14,210 nucleotides of DNA from NCBI GenBank assembly GCA_021157555.1, contig JAGGWL010000041.1:1-14210 (forward strand), read 5' to 3'. The DNA comes from Deltaproteobacteria bacterium (GTDB lineage Bacteria; Desulfobacterota; Desulfobacteria; Desulfobacterales; BuS5). Shown here piece after piece: positions 8,801 through 13,777 of this stretch (position 1 is its first letter; each line of letters starts with the position of its first letter). The translations under genes and the position numbers were made by a program. Below the pieces are notes generated by a model. It worked only from the letters and a program-made list of their open reading frames with translations, searched no databases and was not told the DNA's origin.

Positions 8801-9822
8801 TGATTGACCGGATAATTAGAATAGAGGCAGAGCAGTGGGTGCTCAAAGCGGGCGGCTGGATTGAAGCCGAATATGATATTCCTGAAACAGCCTGGTATTT
8901 CAAAGCCGATAGATCAACAGTACTCCCTTTCAGTTTTTTGCTTGAAATTGCGCTCCAGCCCTGCGGATGGCTGGCAGCCTATATGGGATCAGCCCTGAAA
9001 AGTAAAAACAACCTCAAGTTCCGTAATCTTGACGGCAATGCAATACTCCACCGAAATCTTTACTTCTATTCAGGAACGCTTACAATTAAAATCAAACTGC
9101 GCCAGGTTTCAGAAGCAGGCGGGATGATAATCGAACAGTTTGATTTTCAGGTGTTTCAGGGCGGAGAAATTGTATATGAAGGAGATACAACCTTCGGTTT
9201 TTTTACCGAAAAAGCGCTTGCAATGCAGACCGGACTACCGGATGCGGGCAATAAAATCTTTGATAATCATAATCCTGACCAGCCCGGCATTATTAAAGAC
9301 TTTCTCCTTGCCGAACTGGAACCATTGACGCCTGAGTCTTGCGATAATTGCCGAATTGATTCTTCATCATTACTGGCCATGCCTGCCAATGCTCTGAAGA
9401 TGATCGACAAAATAGATCTTTATATTCCTGACGGCGGCCCCAACGGTTTGGGATTCATTCGCGCTTCAAAACAGGTGAACCCTGATGAATGGTATTTTAA
9501 AGCCCACTTTTTGCATGACCCGGTCATACCCGGATCACTCGGGATAGAATCATTTTTGCAGCTTCTGAAATTCGTGGCCCTGCAACGCTGGAATCATTTG
9601 GCCAATACCCACAGATTCGAACTAATAACATCTACCAAACAGACCTGGAGCTACAGAGGCCAGATTCTTTCCGCAAATCGCCGCATAGAAGTAGAAGCTG
9701 TTATAACAGGCATAGATCAAGAGCCCGTACCCGCCATCTACGCAAATGGATTTCTTAAAATTGACGGGCTTTATATATATAAGGTTGAAGGGTTGGGCAT
9801 ACAACTTGTAACACCTCAATAA
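2863..9822 (+). CDS. pfaC: PfaC-like polyunsaturated/secondary lipid synthase, KS-CLF-AT-DH-DH
   Basis: A 2319-residue iterative fatty-acid/polyketide megasynthase of the Pfa class. KS, about 4-450: DAACASS with C192, H326 in ECHGAGTP and H367 in NIGH, a complete Cys-His-His set. Chain-length-factor-like KS, about 471-920: the Cys position is Glu (SGEETSG, E667), while H801 and H839 remain. Acyltransferase, about 1045-1390: GYSLGEA with S1152, and H1269 in VTVHCD, resembling PfaB-type AT. A basic/Pro-rich linker spans about 1390-1540. DH1 is a double hotdog, about 1550-1925, with H1812 in TCHFVDD and E1826. DH2 is a second double hotdog, about 1967-2319, with H2215 in AHFLHDPVIPG and E2229. 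The His-to-acid spacing of 14 equals FabA H70/D84. No ACP motif, KR, ER or acyltransferase tail is present. The order matches myxobacterial Pfa3 minus its AGPAT domain. It has no pfa neighbours in the window. Product unknown. Confidence 0.93.
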   Translation: MQHQNPIAVVGVSGIFPGADNPQIFWNNIIHKVYAGCEIPTGRWIVEPDSIFNPEYTPDKAISKKACLITDFQFDPTGINLDSELLKNLDPLYQLVLQAGRELLSNTEKFNRDRTGVILAAIALPTDATSLITRKILGKSFENKLFGKITTNNIDSISAHEAFNAGVTSLPGAILAEAFGLGGGTMTLDAACASSIYAVKLACDKLNMHRADMMIAGGVSRPESLYTQIGFSQLKALSPSGICSPFDEFADGLVVGEGVGLLALKRLKDAMADNDTIYGIIRGTGLSNDIRGNLLAPDIEGQVRAMTAAYKNAGWTPYDVDLIECHGAGTPVGDNAELLSLRELWGASGWSVEASCAIGSVKSNIGHLLTGAGAAGMIKTLLALKNGIIPPSCNFKQAGPQSPLNNSPFKVPTEPQEWRRRAENIPRRAAVNAFGFGGINGQILFEEWRSDYPQAASSIKVHQVKNNPEPEIAIIGMDVSFGSLTSLREFQEIIFRGDSAIKKSPPNRWHGSEKIAEQYLGRNMPYGAFAEELSLLIGEFRIPPKEIPDILIQQLLMLKVADGAIKNAGISIKDENPRAGAIIGIGFDFETTNFTVRWNLANAISEWKKTRGLNCDNEEEWLAELKHEAGPPLTATRTLGSLGSVVASRIAREFRFGGPSFSVSGEETSGLKAINIGVQALRNDEIDLALAGAVDLCGDLRSIITFSKSRKLSESKEIYPFDKKADGTLPGEGAAAIIMKRLDQARADGDRIYAVIKGAGAASGGGINSSSLSHTAYLESMRRAFKGADFKPSSISLFEAHGSGDPDEDRIEAETAEKFFEKSDLQQCALSSLKPNIGHTGAAAGLASVVKASLCLFQEIIPPLRNFRTPACPSLANGTWHIPIQPQYWLRNRDDGPRRACVGALTRDGNAAHLILEGYEYKATNSDYSSQVDIERNRPLGFENYGLFMIEEDSPEELLNGLAELKNFVKEPSLKIIPSGKAAAQWYLQRGHNPHKKLGLAISAKDISELELHLDDAEKTVLTDTLSRIGIRGGVAYAPEPLGPKTETAFVFPGSGNYYLGMGRELGTRWPEILRSMDQKTGHLKTQLIPERFVPWRASWPEECKEDWKEKSLHEIESNALNMIFGQVVHGGVVSNLIRSFGVKPDAAIGYSLGEAAGFFALEAWPDRGEMLKRMQQTQLFTTELAGPCHAARLAWNIPGKGNLDWHVAVVNRSAGPVREVIADLPETRLLIINTPNQCVIGGIRKYVEAAIKRLKCDSVALKGIVTVHCDAAEPVAEAYRALHLFPVNLNNKIKFYSCASGRVNKLTTESAADSILNQALHGFDFNKTINQAYKDGVRIFLEMGPHASCTGMISSILGEKPHLAVSACSRFEADHRTIIKLLGALVAERVAFNPDLLYGKFSYPPISVKTEKTGREIKLLIGKKAPQPRLPKTKIRPLKITAKPEPVAKHVKSFSSPFAGLADSMVKTVNATAGAHQTFLEFADFNTGAYAETFTLQNRLLKKMITEGNPPSFAIKPPEREIAFSREMCLEFAIGSVAAVLGPEFAEVDTYKARVRLPDEPLMLVDRIISIQGEKGSMGPGRIITEHDVQPGAWYLDGGRAPVCISVEAGQADLFLCSYLGIDLEVKGTRTYRLLDATVKFHSGLPLAGDLLSYEIEIEKFIRQGATYMFFFNFKGTANGLPLITMTNGCAGFFTEDEVKNSGGIILTKEDLKAARGQAKSKPQLWEILAPTATEAYDDAAVEELRQGNPSACFGELFENKEIPSSLRLPGGMMSLINRVPALDPNGGRFGLGLIRAEADIHPDDWFLTCHFVDDRVMPGTLMYECCAHTLRIFIQRMGWIHTKKDACYEPVIGIESILKCRGPVTPQTKHVIYEVEIKEAGYNPEPYVIADAYMYADGQMIVMFRNMSLRMSGITEKDLEEFWSTEKKAPSKPETGLFSKKKLLAFATGNPSEAFGEKYRPFDNQRFIARLPGPPFLLIDRIIRIEAEQWVLKAGGWIEAEYDIPETAWYFKADRSTVLPFSFLLEIALQPCGWLAAYMGSALKSKNNLKFRNLDGNAILHRNLYFYSGTLTIKIKLRQVSEAGGMIIEQFDFQVFQGGEIVYEGDTTFGFFTEKALAMQTGLPDAGNKIFDNHNPDQPGIIKDFLLAELEPLTPESCDNCRIDSSSLLAMPANALKMIDKIDLYIPDGGPNGLGFIRASKQVNPDEWYFKAHFLHDPVIPGSLGIESFLQLLKFVALQRWNHLANTHRFELITSTKQTWSYRGQILSANRRIEVEAVITGIDQEPVPAIYANGFLKIDGLYIYKVEGLGIQLVTPQ

Positions 9823-9932
9823 CCATAGTCTCTGCTTCCTCGAACACTGCATGTGAAGCAGTTAGTTCGCCAAAGGGCATTATTGACTTCATAGAAGCAG
9901 ATGAAGATAGAAGTAATGCTAGAAGTAAAAAA

Positions 9933-10078
9933 ATGCACCACGAAGGACACGAAGAAGTTTAAAAAAATTATTTATTCAGATAGTTACATCTGGCATATTA
10001 TCCTTAGATATATAATATGATCACTTAAATTCTTTTTTTGTTTTACCTTCGTGTTTCTTCGTGTTCTTCATGGTGAAT
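9933..10078. repeat. inverted-repeat element with CACGAAG ends
   Basis: The 367-bp gap between the synthase and the antitoxin holds this element and no gene. The left arm, 9933-9956 (CACCACGAAGGACACGAAGA), pairs with the right arm, 10055-10078, whose complement reads CACCATGAAGAACACGAAGA, with 3 mismatches in 24. The 98 bp between them are AT-rich and non-coding. It resembles CACGAAG-type intergenic repeats common in environmental bacteria. No clear target duplication is seen. A weak 7-bp stem with a 16-nt loop (9832-9838 / 9855-9861) just after the synthase could aid termination but lacks a T-run. Confidence 0.6.
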
Positions 10079-10178
10079 TATCTGTGTCCATCTACGTTTC
10101 ACCATATGTTATTTGAAAAACGATATTTTATATGTTAAATTGTAATTTGTAACAAACTATAGGGCTATAAAATATAAT

Positions 10179-10185
10179 GGAGAAA
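10179..10185 (+). promoter_or_regulatory. ribosome binding site of the antitoxin
   Basis: GGAGAAA ends 4 nt before ATG 10190. This supports the chosen start for a gene that is too short to stand out otherwise. Confidence 0.6.
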
Positions 10186-10189
10186 GCTA

Positions 10190-10432
10190 ATGCCAACCAT
10201 TTCCTATGAAGGACAAATTTTAATCCCAAAGTCTGTACGTGATGTATTGAATATTTCCCCTGGAGATGAAGTCAATTTCCAAATCTCCGATAATCAAGTT
10301 TTTCTATGCAAAAAAAAAACATAAAAAAAATCTTTTCGCAAATATTTTGGATATCTCTCAAATCTTCAGGGAGCAAACTCCGATAAGATTATTGAAGAAC
10401 TGAGAGGAAAATTTAATGATATCTGCAGTTGA
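10190..10432 (+). pseudogene. AbrB/MazE-fold antitoxin (VapB-like), nonsense at codon 45
   Basis: The N-terminal swapped-hairpin DNA-binding domain is clear: MPTISYEGQILIPKSVRDVL, then NISPGDEVNFQISDNQVFL. Such antitoxins repress their own operon and neutralise a PIN-domain RNase through their C-terminal tail. Codon 45 is TAA (10322-10324), lying between runs of ten and eight A. The same frame stays open beyond it and encodes a typical toxin-binding tail (GANSDKIIEELRGKFNDICS) to TGA 10430-10432. Its 3' end overlaps the toxin ATG at 10416 by 17 bp, the usual coupling of such pairs. A truncated 44-residue DNA-binding domain could still be made. The toxin is also broken, so the pair is a relic. 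Confidence 0.8.
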
Positions 10433-10730
10433 TACTAATATTTTGCTGGATATCCTTAGGGCTCGCACAAAAATAACTTCACATTTTAAGCGCTGATGCA
10501 TCCTGCCTGGCTACGTTACAAAAGTGCAGCAATATCTTGATATTCCCACACTTTCGCGCCTTGCCATCCAGGCGCCTCAACACTTAAAATTGCGAACTTA
10601 TTTTTGTGCGAACCCTTATCCCAAATGCAGATTATGCGACAGCTTCTTTAGAAACACTTGAAATATTGTCTGAACAAGGCGGTCTTGTTATTTCCGAAAT
10701 GGTGTTTGCCGAACTCTCTTCCCCGTTCCT
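10416..10730 (+). pseudogene. PIN-domain toxin (VapC-like), interrupted and truncated
   Basis: Starts MISAVDTNILLDIL, with the first PIN acidic residue in AVDTN. It is cut by a 157-bp element at 10459-10615. Removing the element and one TTA joins GAT-ATC-C to TTA-TCC-CCA... as LDILIPNADYATASLETLEI. The frame then runs through GGLVISEMVFAELSS, which holds the second acidic residue (E in FAEL). Homology ends near 10720-10730, where an unrelated Ig-domain fragment begins in another frame. The C-terminal half of the PIN fold is absent. Family members are metal-dependent ribonucleases. This copy is inactive on two counts. Confidence 0.85.
10459..10615. mobile_element. 157-bp miniature inverted-repeat element inside the toxin gene
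   Basis: The ends are long near-perfect inverted repeats: left GGGCTCGCACAAAAATAACT, right (complement) GGGTTCGCACAAAAATAAGT, continuing to about 32 bp with few mismatches. TTA flanks both sides (10456-10458, 10616-10618). The interior is non-coding. A 3-bp TTA duplication would suit IS5-family groups that target TNA, but the parent transposase is not in the window. Confidence 0.88.
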
Positions 10731-10925
10731 TATGCCTCAGACGAGAGTGAGATCAATAAAATAGAACTTTATGTGGATGGGGTATTCAATCTTGCAAAAC
10801 AAAAAGATTCATTGACATGGAAGTGGAATGTACGCAAAGTATCAAATGGTGAACATACGATTTTAGTAAAGGCCTTTAATGGGGTGGGGAATACGTCTAC
10901 TGATTCAATAGTGGTCTACAAATAA
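10731..10925 (+). pseudogene. C-terminal fragment with a bacterial Ig-like (Big_7-type) domain
   Basis: A 64-codon open frame without a start reads INKIELYVDGVFNLAKQKDS, then TWKWNVRKVSNGEHTILVKA, then FNGVGNTSTDSIVVYK and stops at TAA 10925. The pattern 'xYVDG...W.W...xxNGxHTxxxKAxNxxGN' is that of Ig-like Big_7 domains near the C-terminus of secreted or cell-surface proteins. The rest of the parent gene is missing. It is joined directly to the toxin remnant at about 10722-10730. Confidence 0.75.
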
Positions 10926-11188
10926 TCATTAATAGTCCTCTTTCAAATAAAAAATTTGATTGATTTTTTTTCAAAAAGCAGATAATTTAAATTATAAATT
11001 TTTGAAGTTATTTTTGAGTGAGCCCTAATATGGAACATTTTATATGAAAGTGCCTAAAGTTTAAAGTGAGCTAAAGTTAAGGATTTCAACCAATTATATT
11101 TGTATTGTTCCTAATCTGCACTTTCATGTTTTGTTTTGCCCGTCAGGGCATGCTGATTATAAAGGAAAACGAATATTTGCAGAAGTTT
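10926..11188. other. non-coding gap, AT-rich
   Basis: I find no gene in this stretch. It contains the AT-rich palindrome ATAATTTAAATTAT (10983-10996), the reversed copy of the 44-bp dispersed repeat (11038-11081), and a short open stretch (about 11115-11200, CPSGHADYKGKRIFAEVWN) that could be a decayed protein fragment I cannot place. Confidence 0.5.
11038..11081 (-). repeat. dispersed AT-rich repeat, copy 2
   Basis: On the minus strand it reads from CTTAACTTTAGC to CTTTCATATAAAA and matches 1735-1787 apart from one substitution and the 9-bp duplication found there. It points away from fusA and toward no recognisable gene. Confidence 0.7.
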
Positions 11189-11551
11189 GGAATGGGGACG
11201 AAATAACTTCCACAAATAGGCGCACAGATTTAGGGACGCGGAAAAAAATAATCGTTCCAAGAAGCGCCCGGATTTGGGTTGATTTTGGTTGATCGTAAAT
11301 TTTAAAAGGCGCAGTAATAGTGAACTATTGCAAGGTTTTTGAAATTTGGGATCGGGCAAAAGCAGCCTGAAGCGGGGATGCTAATTGGGATGATTATTTT
11401 TTTCCACGTCCCTTAGATCAGGTTTGTTTGATCTGAAAGTACAAAAGTTGCAGGAAGAGCGAGCTATTCCAAGATTTTTGTACTTTTAGATCGGGCAAAG
11501 ATGGCCTGAAGCTGTGATGCATAGTTGGGGAAGTTGATTCGTCCTCGTTCC
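11189..11551 (-). mobile_element. 180-bp family A element, copy 2, split by a nested insertion
   Basis: In reverse orientation this is the same element as 2544-2723. Without the nested 180 bp and one TTA it is exactly 180 bp long and differs at about 14 positions by my count. TTT flanks it on both sides (11186-11188, 11552-11554). It ends 40 bp before the fusA-like start codon, so it has displaced or supplies the upstream region of that gene. Confidence 0.85.
11233..11412. mobile_element. 180-bp element (second family) nested in the family A copy
   Basis: The terminal inverted repeats are GGGACGCGGAAAAAAATAAT on the left and, as complement of the right end, GGGACGTGGAAAAAAATAAT, with one mismatch in 20. 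TTA flanks both sides (11230-11232, 11413-11415). Excising it with one TTA rebuilds the host element exactly as in copy 1 (CAGAT-TTAG-ATCAGG). Its right part (GATCGGGCAAAAGCAGCCTG and onward) is clearly related to the host's own end, so the two families are cousins. Confidence 0.88.
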
Positions 11552-11580
11552 TTTAATCACAGGAACAGATAGAGCCTTTT

Positions 11581-11586
11581 GAGGAA
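11581..11586 (+). promoter_or_regulatory. ribosome binding site of the EF-G gene
   Basis: GAGGAA lies 5 nt before ATG 11592 and supports that start. It is one of the better Shine-Dalgarno sequences in the window. Confidence 0.7.
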
Positions 11587-11591
11587 ATTAA

Positions 11592-13661
11592 ATGGAGAAA
11601 ATTGCTAAACTTAGAAATGTAGCTATAGTTGGCCACGGTGGATCCGGTAAAACCTCTATTGCTGAAGCTATGCTTTATAATGCCGGTATTACAAATAGAC
11701 TCGGACGTGTGGAAGATGGAAATACTGTAATGGATTTTGAGCCCGAAGAGCTTAAAAGACAAACAAGTTTAAGCAGTGCTTTTTATCAATATGAGTGGAG
11801 AAAAAATATAATAAACATTATCGACACACCTGGTGATCAAAATTTTTTTTCAGACACTAAACTTTGCATGCAGGCCGCAGACGGAGCAATAGTTGTAATA
11901 GACGCTGTTGATGGTGTGAAATTTCAGACTGAACAGGCCTGGGATTTGGCAGATGAATTCAATTTGGTTTGCGTAATTTTTATAAATAAGCTGGATAGGG
12001 AAAGAGGGGATTTTTTACGAACTTTTGAAGATGCTACAAAATCATTTAAACCCAAACCTGTTATTCTTCAGTTGCCCATAGGAAAAGAGGCCAATTTTAA
12101 AGGTGTAGTGGATCTTGTCGGCATGAAAGCTTTTACGTATGATGGTAATGGCAAAGCTGTGCAATGTGATATACCCTCAGATATGCAGGAACAGGTTGAT
12201 ATTGAAAGAGAAGCTCTTGTTGAAAATATTGCGGAAGCTGATGATGAGCTGCTGGAACGGTATCTTGAAGGAGAAACTATTTCTGATGATGATCTGAATA
12301 CGGCCTTAAAAACCGGTATTTTGACACGAAAATTTGTGCCGGTTCTCTGCGGTTCTGCAACATTGAATATCGGTCCGGACCTTTTAGCCGATTTTATCAA
12401 TAATTGTATGCCTTCACCATTGGAAAAAGCGCCGATCGTCTGTACAGATTTGGACGGGCAAAATGAAATAGATAGCAATCCTGATCCTGATGAGCCGTTT
12501 GCGGGATTTGTATTTAAAACAGTAGCTGATCCCTATGCCGGGCGGTTAACCATTCTAAAAGTGATTTCAGGGACATTGGGCGGGGACGGCAATTTTTTAA
12601 ATACAAGCAAAGATACCAAAGAAAGATTTAGCCAGCTTCTCATAATAACAGGCAAAGAACAGAAGCCGGTGGATCAGGCACTGCCAGGATCAATTGTTGC
12701 TATAGCGAAATTAAAAGATACTGCGACTGGAGACACAATATGCGATCCCTCACGGCAACTTAAAATTAAGTGCACAGAGCCTTTGCCGCCTTTAATCTCG
12801 TTTGCGATTTCTGCAAAAAATCAGGGTGATGAAGATAAGATCTATATTTCTCTTACCAAACTCATGGAAGAAGATACTGCTCTTAAGCTCGACCGTAACG
12901 CCGAAACTAAAGAGATTCTAATTTCAGGAAGAGGCCAGGTACATATTGAGGCTATGACTGAAAAGCTGAAGAGAAAATATAATGTTGAAGTCCTGCTCAA
13001 CACTCCTAAAGTGCCATACAGGGAGACCATAAAGAAAAAGGTCAGGGTACAGGGTAAACATAAAAAGCAATCTGGTGGTCACGGTCAGTTTGGTGATTGC
13101 TGGGTACAGATAGAACCTGCGCCAAGAGGAGCAGGTTTTGAGTTTGTTGATGCAATTGTTGGTGGAGCGATACCAAAAACCTATATACCGGCTGTGGAAA
13201 AAGGTGTTATTGAAGCATCCCAAAAGGGTGTACTGGCAGGTTTTCCATGTGTTGATTTTAAGGTAACTCTTGATGATGGTTCATACCATTCTGTCGATTC
13301 ATCTGAAATGTCTTTTAAAATTGCAGGCGCTCTAGCTTTCAGGAATGCAATTAAAGATGCCAAACCCGTACTCCTGGAACCTATTATGAAAGTAGCCGTT
13401 ATTGCACCGGACGATTTTATGGGCGATATTATGGGAGATCTTAATAGCCGCCGAGGCAGGGTGCTGGGAATGGATACTAAAGGAAAAAATCAGGTTATTA
13501 ACGCTAATGTCCCTATGTCTGAAATTTTAACATATGCGCCTGATATGAGATCTATGACAGGTGGACGAGGTATGTTTACAATGGAATTTTCACATTATGA
13601 TGAAGTTCCTGCCCAGATTGCGGAAAAAGTTATAGAAACAATTAATAAGGAAAATGAATAA
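11592..13661 (+). CDS. fusA: elongation factor G paralogue (EF-G-2/FusA2-like GTPase)
   Basis: A 689-residue translational GTPase, full length for EF-G, acting on the ribosome in translocation or recycling. The P-loop is GHGGSGKTS (14-22) rather than the AHIDAGKTT of the main EF-G. Switch I reads KRQTSLSSAF (55-64). Switch II is DTPGDQNF (78-85), with Asp where canonical factors have the GTPase His of DTPGH. NKLD is at 132-135. Domain II and III follow, then domain IV (GGHGQFGDCWVQIEPAPRGA ... GGAIPKTYIPAVEKGV), and a complete EF-G C-terminal domain ending FTMEFSHYDEVPAQIAEKVI. The P-loop and switch II changes resemble the EF-G-2/FusA2 class, some of which keep GTPase activity. No ribosomal-protein operon surrounds it, which also favours a paralogue over the housekeeping gene. 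It is preceded by an inserted miniature element and followed by palindromes. Confidence 0.92.
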   Translation: MEKIAKLRNVAIVGHGGSGKTSIAEAMLYNAGITNRLGRVEDGNTVMDFEPEELKRQTSLSSAFYQYEWRKNIINIIDTPGDQNFFSDTKLCMQAADGAIVVIDAVDGVKFQTEQAWDLADEFNLVCVIFINKLDRERGDFLRTFEDATKSFKPKPVILQLPIGKEANFKGVVDLVGMKAFTYDGNGKAVQCDIPSDMQEQVDIEREALVENIAEADDELLERYLEGETISDDDLNTALKTGILTRKFVPVLCGSATLNIGPDLLADFINNCMPSPLEKAPIVCTDLDGQNEIDSNPDPDEPFAGFVFKTVADPYAGRLTILKVISGTLGGDGNFLNTSKDTKERFSQLLIITGKEQKPVDQALPGSIVAIAKLKDTATGDTICDPSRQLKIKCTEPLPPLISFAISAKNQGDEDKIYISLTKLMEEDTALKLDRNAETKEILISGRGQVHIEAMTEKLKRKYNVEVLLNTPKVPYRETIKKKVRVQGKHKKQSGGHGQFGDCWVQIEPAPRGAGFEFVDAIVGGAIPKTYIPAVEKGVIEASQKGVLAGFPCVDFKVTLDDGSYHSVDSSEMSFKIAGALAFRNAIKDAKPVLLEPIMKVAVIAPDDFMGDIMGDLNSRRGRVLGMDTKGKNQVINANVPMSEILTYAPDMRSMTGGRGMFTMEFSHYDEVPAQIAEKVIETINKENE

Positions 13662-13664
13662 ACA

Positions 13665-13692
13665 GTAGAGACAAGGCATGCCTTGTCTCTAC
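13665..13692. repeat. perfect 28-bp palindrome, possible terminator of the EF-G gene
   Basis: Starts 4 nt after the stop codon and runs from GTAGAGACAAGGC to GCCTTGTCTCTAC around the centre GGCA/TGCC. The hairpin would be very strong and could stop transcription in either direction, although no T-run follows. It shares its GTAGAGAC edge with the next palindrome. Confidence 0.8.
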
Positions 13693-13732
13693 GATCAAAA
13701 TTCACACACAACCAATCCGGTATACTATAAAA

Positions 13733-13758
13733 TAGAGACGCAAAATTTTGCGTCTCTA
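13733..13758. repeat. perfect 26-bp palindrome, REP-like
   Basis: TAGAGACGCAAAA followed by TTTTGCGTCTCTA. The TAGAGAC edge is the same as in 13665-13692 but the core differs. The type resembles widely distributed TAGAGACG intergenic palindromes. It lies 20 bp before the SPL-like start, so it may separate the two transcription units. Confidence 0.8.
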
Positions 13759-13777
13759 CAATCTTTCATTTTTTGTT

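Noticed and set aside
10190..10432. A frameshift in the poly-A runs of the antitoxin
   Set aside because: The frame before and after the runs is the same; the lesion is an in-frame TAA codon, not a shift.
11111..11359. 82-codon minus-strand open frame
   Set aside because: It lies mostly within the two nested miniature elements and crosses their boundaries, so it is an accident of the insertion.
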